Shown piece after piece: positions 60,032-64,000 of a stretch of 64,000 bases of DNA. Below the pieces are notes generated by a model. It saw nothing but the letters and a program-made list of their open reading frames with translations. It was not told the DNA's origin and searched no databases. Location: the NCBI GenBank assembly GCA_017519975.1, contig JAFWRM010000022.1:19582-83581 (forward strand), given 5' to 3'. The DNA comes from Oscillospiraceae bacterium. Lineage in GTDB: Bacteria; Bacillota; Clostridia; Oscillospirales; Oscillospiraceae. A program made the position numbers and the translations under genes. Position 1 is the first letter of the stretch, and every line of letters starts with the position of its first letter.

Positions 60032-61576
60032 GTGCAGCAGATCAGAAGAGATCTTTATTGTGACGTGGCGGTCGTCGGCGGAGGCGTCGGCGGCTGCGCA
60101 GCGGCCATCGCGGCGGCCCGGAGGGGCCTGCACGTGACCCTGTTCGAAAAGGGCGTATCGCTGGGCGGCCTGGCCACCAACGGCTACGTGCCGCAGGTGG
60201 CGGGGAACATCGAGGGCATCTGCCTGGAGTTCTGCCGGAAGCTGGACGAGGCCGGACAGCTGCTGCAGCGCGGCGACGTGGACTATTACCGCAACCCCTC
60301 CTTCGAGCCGGAGTGGGGCAAGCTGATCCTGGAATCCATGGTGGTGTCCGCCGGCGTGCGCGTCATGTACGACGCGGCCTGCGTGGACGTGGAGATGGCG
60401 GACGAGAATACCATCCGCCGCTGCGTTTTCCACACCAAGCAGGGCAAGATCGCCGTCACGGCCAGGATCTTCATCGACGCCACCGGCGACGGCGACGTGG
60501 CTGAAATGAGCGGCGTTCCGTATGAGGTCGGCGGCGCGGATTTCGCCGGGCTGAGCATGTCCACCACCCAGGGCTCCCGCTGGGCCGGCCTGAACGTGCC
60601 GAAGTACATGGAGGCGGAAAAGGCTTTCCGGCAGAAGCAGCTGGACGAGGGCGTGAAAATGCCCGTGTCCCTCTGCTGGACGCTGGAGGAGCAGCGCATC
60701 GCGGAAGGGAAGCTGGTTCGTCACGTTTCCAACAAGTACACGGGCTTCTTCCGCGTGATGATCCCCAACACGCCGGAGGACAACGCGGAGTTCGTGACCT
60801 TTGCTTTCCACAGCTTTTACTGCCAGAATACGGACGCCGAGAACATCAGCCGGCAGATTCTGGAGCAGCACACGCTGATGAAGCAGTTCATGCTCTTTCT
60901 GCGGGAGTGCGTGCCCGGCTTTGAGAACGTCCGTCTGATCGGCACGGGATCGCTGCCCGGTGTGCGCGACAGCCGCCGCGTGTTCGGCGAGTACATGCTC
61001 AAGGCGGCGGACGTGTGCTGTGGTACCAAGTTCGAGGACGGCATCGCCCGCTTCCCGGAGGTGCTGGACTGCCACCATCCCACCAGCGGAACGCTGATGT
61101 TCCAGCGCCATTTCCACATGGTGGAACCCCAGGGAAGCGCCGTGACGATCCAGCACGGATGCCCGGCGGAGATGCATCCCTTCGGAGAGCCCGAGGGAAT
61201 GGAGGTTCGCCCGAATCCCAGGGACTACTGCGAGATCCCGTACCGCAGCCTGCTGCCGCGCAAGGTGGATAACCTGCTGACGGTGGGGCGCTGCTGCTCT
61301 TCCGAATTCCACGCCAATGGCGCCATGCGTATCATCGGGCCCGCCATGGGCACGGGGCACGCGGCCGGCGTGGCGGCGGATATGGCCCTGAAGAAGGGCG
61401 TGCGTCCGCGTGACCTGGACGGCAGAGAAGTGCGTAAAGTGCTGATCGAGGAGGAGAAGGTGCCTCTGGACGAGCCCTGCGGCGGCCACTGGGCCATGCT
61501 GCGCGAAGCTCCCGGAGAGATCCACGTGGCCCCGGTCGGCGACTACGCCGCCATCGAAGGCGTCAGCATGTTCTGA
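60032..61576 (+). CDS. FAD-dependent oxidoreductase
   Basis: This 514-residue flavoprotein of the FAD_oxidored (PF12831-like) group has DVAVVGGGVGGCAAAIAAARRG at the N-terminus, IFIDATGDGDVAEMSG in the middle, GTGSLPGVRDSRRVFGEY, and a C-terminal FAD motif VGRCCSSEFHANGAMRIIGP. The two cysteines in GRCC could be redox active. No signal peptide is present. Its natural substrate is unknown. AAAGGAG is nine bases before the GTG start; an ATG at 60025 is in another frame. A terminator follows. Confidence 0.85.
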   Translation: MQQIRRDLYCDVAVVGGGVGGCAAAIAAARRGLHVTLFEKGVSLGGLATNGYVPQVAGNIEGICLEFCRKLDEAGQLLQRGDVDYYRNPSFEPEWGKLILESMVVSAGVRVMYDAACVDVEMADENTIRRCVFHTKQGKIAVTARIFIDATGDGDVAEMSGVPYEVGGADFAGLSMSTTQGSRWAGLNVPKYMEAEKAFRQKQLDEGVKMPVSLCWTLEEQRIAEGKLVRHVSNKYTGFFRVMIPNTPEDNAEFVTFAFHSFYCQNTDAENISRQILEQHTLMKQFMLFLRECVPGFENVRLIGTGSLPGVRDSRRVFGEYMLKAADVCCGTKFEDGIARFPEVLDCHHPTSGTLMFQRHFHMVEPQGSAVTIQHGCPAEMHPFGEPEGMEVRPNPRDYCEIPYRSLLPRKVDNLLTVGRCCSSEFHANGAMRIIGPAMGTGHAAGVAADMALKKGVRPRDLDGREVRKVLIEEEKVPLDEPCGGHWAMLREAPGEIHVAPVGDYAAIEGVSMF

Positions 61577-61588
61577 TATTGAAACGTC

Positions 61589-61619
61589 AAAAGGACCACC
61601 CGTGAAGGGTGGTCCTTTT
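61589..61619. terminator. Strong bidirectional terminator
   Basis: AAAAGGACCACCC (61589-61601) and GGGTGGTCCTTTT (61607-61619) form a 13-bp stem with T and A tracts. It separates the FAD oxidoreductase and the convergent XRE gene. Confidence 0.92.
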
Positions 61620-61639
61620 CCTTTGGACGTCAGAGCAGT

Positions 61640-61852
61640 TCATCGGTTTATCCTGGGGTTTTCCGTGAGACCGAGGATGTAATCTACGGAAACTTTATAA
61701 AAAGAAGACAGCCGGATCAGAATGTCTGTGGGAATGTCCCGCTGCCCGAGTTCATAGTTGCTGTATACCTGCTGTGAGCAGTTGAGACATGCGGCAAGTT
61801 CCCGCTGGGTAAGATCTCTGTCCTCCCGCAGGTCTCGGATGCGCGGATACAT
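61640..61852 (-). CDS. XRE family transcriptional regulator
   Basis: This 70-residue protein is a single HTH_3 domain: RIRDLREDRDLTQRELAACL, then the recognition helix in NCSQQVYSNYELGQRDIP and FYKVSVDYILGLTE. It has no ligand domain. GAGGTGA lies six bases before the ATG. The start lies next to two inverted repeats that overlap its promoter, so it probably represses itself and perhaps the divergent SPFH unit. It is the left edge of an AT-richer block. Confidence 0.9.
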   Translation of the reverse strand: MYPRIRDLREDRDLTQRELAACLNCSQQVYSNYELGQRDIPTDILIRLSSFYKVSVDYILGLTENPRINR

Positions 61853-61881
61853 GCCATCACCTCTTTTACAGAGAAGAGGAT

Positions 61882-61929
61882 AGCATACCGCATTTTGTTG
61901 TATTTACAATTACCGCAAAATGCGGTAAT
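61882..61929. promoter_or_regulatory. XRE promoter and two operator-like inverted repeats
   Basis: On the minus strand, TTGTAA (61904-61909) and TATGCT (61882-61887) are 16 bases apart. A perfect inverted repeat at 61909-61929 (ATTACCGCA-AAA-TGCGGTAAT) touches the -35, and an imperfect copy at 61885-61903 (ATACCGCA-TTT-TGTTGTAT) covers the -10. Both share the half-site TACCGCA. Confidence 0.8.
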
Positions 61930-61998
61930 CTTTATTATAAGGTATTACTAAATTAAATGCGGAGTTGATTCCAATGCTTTTTTTGGAGGGGAATTGAG

Positions 61999-62076
61999 AT
62001 GGCGGACAGATTGATAAAGCCGGTAAAGGACAACGCAGATAAGAAAAGATCGTATGCCGATTGGAACAGGAAATGA
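61999..62076 (+). CDS. Possible small protein of 25 residues
   Basis: An ATG at 61999 has a strong GGAGGGG site (61985-61991) and opens a 25-codon frame (MADRLIKPVKDNADKKRSYA and five more residues), stopping nine bases before the SPFH gene. It is basic and polar. It could be a real small protein, a coupling leader for the SPFH gene, or the end of a decayed gene. Confidence 0.4.
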   Translation: MADRLIKPVKDNADKKRSYADWNRK

Positions 62077-62085
62077 GGTATTACT

Positions 62086-63549
62086 ATGGCGCTTTCGGAA
62101 CTGATTAAATACGAAGGGGATAATTCAACTTTTATCTGGAAGTATCCGCACGAAGACTTCAACAATATGACACAGCTTATAGTACATGAAAGCCAGGAAG
62201 CCATCTTTTTCGCCAATGGGCAGGCTGCGGATACTTTCGGTCCCGGCCGCTACAAACTGGATGCCGAGAATATTCCCATTCTTACAAAACTGATCAATAT
62301 AGTAACTGGTGTCAGCGTTTTCCACTGCGAGGTTTATTTCATTAACAAGACTGTTCAGATGGCGGTCAAATGGGGAACGGATTCCAAAGTTAGATTTGTT
62401 GAACCGACGCTTGGCGTTCCGGTTGAGCTGGGGGCGTCCGGAGAGATGAATCTTGCCGTTTCCGATGGCAGAAAGATGCTCATCAGTCTTGTCGGGACGA
62501 TGAAGGGCATCGCATGGGGAGCTGAGGGGAATGGTTTTACGAAATCTCTCCAGACATCCTTCCGGCCTTTAATTGTTACCGCTATCAAATCAAACCTGTC
62601 TGCAGCAATAAAGCAGAAGAATATAGACATAGTTGAGATTGACGAGCATCTGGCTGACCTGTCTGAGTCTTTGAGAGAGAAGATCGTTCCCGGGTTTGAG
62701 GAATACGGGCTGACGATACCCCAGTTCTATGTGACCAATATCGTTCTGCCGGAGAGCGATCCCAATTTCAAGCGTCTGCGTGATCTGCATACCATTTCTC
62801 TACAAAAGAAAATGGCTGCCGCAGAAGCCGAGGTGCGCACGGCACAGGCGCAGAGCCGGGAAGCCTATATGACTGTGGAGGCAGAATCAGAGGCAAAGAT
62901 CAAGGCTGCCCAGAGGGGAGCCATCCTTGAGGGGCAGACAACCGAAACTGAAATCGCCCGCCGAGAAGCAGAGAGAAAGCTTATCCAGGCACAAGCGGAA
63001 GTACAAGCCGCACAGATGGCAGGTATGGCGGAAGCGGCAGTGATGCAGGCCAAGGGCTATAACCAGAAAGACGTCCTGCAGGCGGAGGTGCAAAAGGCGT
63101 ACGCCGAGGGTATTGGCAATATGGGACCCGCCATCTCCGCAGGAGGCGGAGGGGGCTCTGTCATGGGAGACATGCTTGGGCTTGGAATAGGAATGGCGGC
63201 CATGGGGGCAGTGGCTCCCCAGATCGGAGATATGATGAAGGGATTCCAGCCGGGAGTGCCTACAGGACAGACTGTACAGTCGCCTCAGACTGCCCAGCCT
63301 GCGGCAACCGTGACCTGCCCGTCCTGCGGAAAAGAGGTCCCGGCCGGGGCGAAGTTCTGCCTCGAGTGCGGAGCAAAGATAGTCGTTCTGAAAGAGAATG
63401 AAATGATTTGTCCTTCCTGCGGGCAGAAGACGCCAAAAGGGAAATACTGCATCGAATGCGGTTCTTCGCTGATCAGAAGATGTCCCTCCTGTGGAGCTGA
63501 AGTCCCACAGGGTGGTAAGTTCTGCCTTGAATGTGGGACGAAACTGTAA
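62086..63549 (+). CDS. SPFH domain protein with C-terminal zinc ribbons (YdjI-like)
   Basis: This 487-residue protein resembles the YdjI / virion-core-protein-like SPFH family. The SPFH domain spans about 25-240 with VHESQEAIFFANGQAADTFG and YFINKTVQMAVKWGT. A long Ala/Glu/Gln-rich helical stretch (about 240-345) and a Gly-rich hydrophobic segment (GGGGSVMGDMLGLGIGMAAM) follow. The C-terminus has three double-CxxC zinc ribbons (CPSCGKEV, CPSCGQKT, CPSCGAEV). No membrane helix is at the N-terminus. SPFH proteins scaffold membranes; relatives occur near phage-shock and stress genes. GAGG lies about eight bases before ATG. The DNA is less GC-rich than the backbone. Confidence 0.85.
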   Translation: MALSELIKYEGDNSTFIWKYPHEDFNNMTQLIVHESQEAIFFANGQAADTFGPGRYKLDAENIPILTKLINIVTGVSVFHCEVYFINKTVQMAVKWGTDSKVRFVEPTLGVPVELGASGEMNLAVSDGRKMLISLVGTMKGIAWGAEGNGFTKSLQTSFRPLIVTAIKSNLSAAIKQKNIDIVEIDEHLADLSESLREKIVPGFEEYGLTIPQFYVTNIVLPESDPNFKRLRDLHTISLQKKMAAAEAEVRTAQAQSREAYMTVEAESEAKIKAAQRGAILEGQTTETEIARREAERKLIQAQAEVQAAQMAGMAEAAVMQAKGYNQKDVLQAEVQKAYAEGIGNMGPAISAGGGGGSVMGDMLGLGIGMAAMGAVAPQIGDMMKGFQPGVPTGQTVQSPQTAQPAATVTCPSCGKEVPAGAKFCLECGAKIVVLKENEMICPSCGQKTPKGKYCIECGSSLIRRCPSCGAEVPQGGKFCLECGTKL

Positions 63550-63574
63550 GAACTGACATCAGGAGGAGAGACGT

Positions 63575-63856
63575 ATGTCCATCTTCAAATGCAAGATGTG
63601 CGGAGGCACAATTGAGTTTGAGCAGGGAGCGACGGTTGGTATCTGCGATTCCTGCGGAACGAAGCAGACCCTGCCACGATTGGATGATGAACGACGGGCC
63701 AACCTGTACGACAGGGCAAATCATTTTCGCCGGAACAACGAATTCGATAGACATACTTCCATTCAATTGGCTCAAATGGCAAATTCATTTATAGCTTATA
63801 CAGATTGTTTGGATGAGCATTTCAGTTGGGTAAGGAACCACTGGGTCGGGTATTGA
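63575..63856 (+). pseudogene. Truncated zinc-ribbon gene, likely remnant of a TPR/TIR-type protein
   Basis: The first 55 residues encode a zinc ribbon (FKCKMCGGTIEF and ICDSCGTKQTLP) followed by RLDDERRANLYDRANHFRRN. From memory, this segment is the N-terminus of longer Bacillota proteins with TPR-like repeats and a TIR domain. After NNEFDR the sequence departs from that family, reads HTSIQLAQMANSF onwards without known motif, and stops at residue 93. I infer a deletion or recombination that removed the rest. A GGAGG site lies before the ATG, 25 bases after the SPFH stop, so the stub may still be translated. Confidence 0.6.
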
Positions 63857-63873
63857 AGTAAATACGCTGCGGC

Positions 63874-63912
63874 AGCGGCTCCGACGGACGGATGTCCGGC
63901 GGAGCCGCTTTT
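63874..63912 (+). terminator. Rho-independent terminator
   Basis: A 16-base arm (63874-63889) pairs with 63894-63909 with one A/G mismatch, GGAT loop, and ends in TTTT. It ends the SPFH unit. Confidence 0.85.
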
Positions 63913-63941
63913 CCATCCGGAAACAAAATCCCGGTTTCCTC

Positions 63942-63998
63942 TTGCAATCCTTGTAAAAGAGTGTATAATGACTATCGTAAGCAGACTGTTTACGATAG
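63942..63998 (+). promoter_or_regulatory. Promoter with overlapping operator
   Basis: TTGCAA (63942-63947) and a perfect TATAAT (63964-63969) are 16 bases apart. Directly after the -10, CTATCGTAA (63972-63980) and TTACGATAG (63990-63998) form a perfect 9-bp inverted repeat with a 9-base spacer. It spans the expected transcription start, so a repressor of the unseen downstream gene probably binds here. Confidence 0.8.
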
Positions 63999-64000
63999 AA

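Overview
The window looks like chromosomal backbone of a GC-rich, anaerobic member of the Bacillota, most likely a Clostridia-type gut organism. The evidence is the gene order rnc-radical SAM-smc-ftsY, the presence of RNase Y, RNase M5, NrdR, ATP-dependent PckA, single-chain GlyS, split transketolase and a two-gene SufC/SufB-type Fe-S system, strong GGAGG ribosome sites, and many flavin- or ferredoxin-type proteins. No species assignment is possible from the sequence alone. I see no insertion sequence, prophage module, rRNA or CRISPR array.

Layout. 1-2.1 kb: esterase, SIMPL protein and Nudix hydrolase. 2.1-7.8 kb (minus): prfA-tsaC-coaE-M18 aminopeptidase-old yellow enzyme. 8-12.7 kb: two FAD oxidoreductases and a Tiki-fold lipoprotein. 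13-17.5 kb (minus): comEC-holA-rnmV, then nrdR under its own promoter. 17.6-24.9 kb: short units (aminotransferase, HPr-like protein, pckA, HAD, nitroreductase, bioY, GNAT, 2-hydroxyacid dehydrogenase). 25-42.7 kb: a long plus-strand housekeeping run, trmH-dprA-topA-trmFO-plsX, rnc-radical SAM-smc-ftsY-rdgB-yhbY-nadD/yqeK-rsfS-leuS, mostly with overlapping stops and starts. 42.7-45.6 kb: rpsU, a small membrane protein, a cupin and the SufC/SufB pair. 45.6-52.8 kb: rny (minus), tRNA-Gly(CCC) divergent from glyS, split transketolase, a small membrane protein and mnmE. 52.9-59.2 kb: a PurF paralogue, an EFR1-type ferredoxin, lysC, a zinc-ribbon protein, and a Na+/solute symporter behind a T-box leader. 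59.2-61.6 kb: a small alarmone synthetase and an FAD oxidoreductase. 61.6-64 kb: a more AT-rich accessory block with an XRE regulator and its operators, an SPFH/zinc-ribbon protein and a truncated zinc-ribbon gene. The window ends in a promoter with an overlapping operator.

Together the genes cover translation (prfA, tsaC, trmFO, mnmE, leuS, glyS, rsfS, rpsU, tRNA-Gly), chromosome maintenance and DNA uptake (smc, topA, holA, dprA, comEC), RNA decay (rnc, rny, rnmV) and cofactor or central metabolism (coaE, nadD, pckA, transketolase, lysC). The points most worth a second look are the PurF paralogue without its catalytic cysteine, the T-box leader of the symporter, the SPFH/XRE/truncated zinc-ribbon block, the two-gene SufC/SufB system and the HPr-like protein without the phosphoryl histidine.
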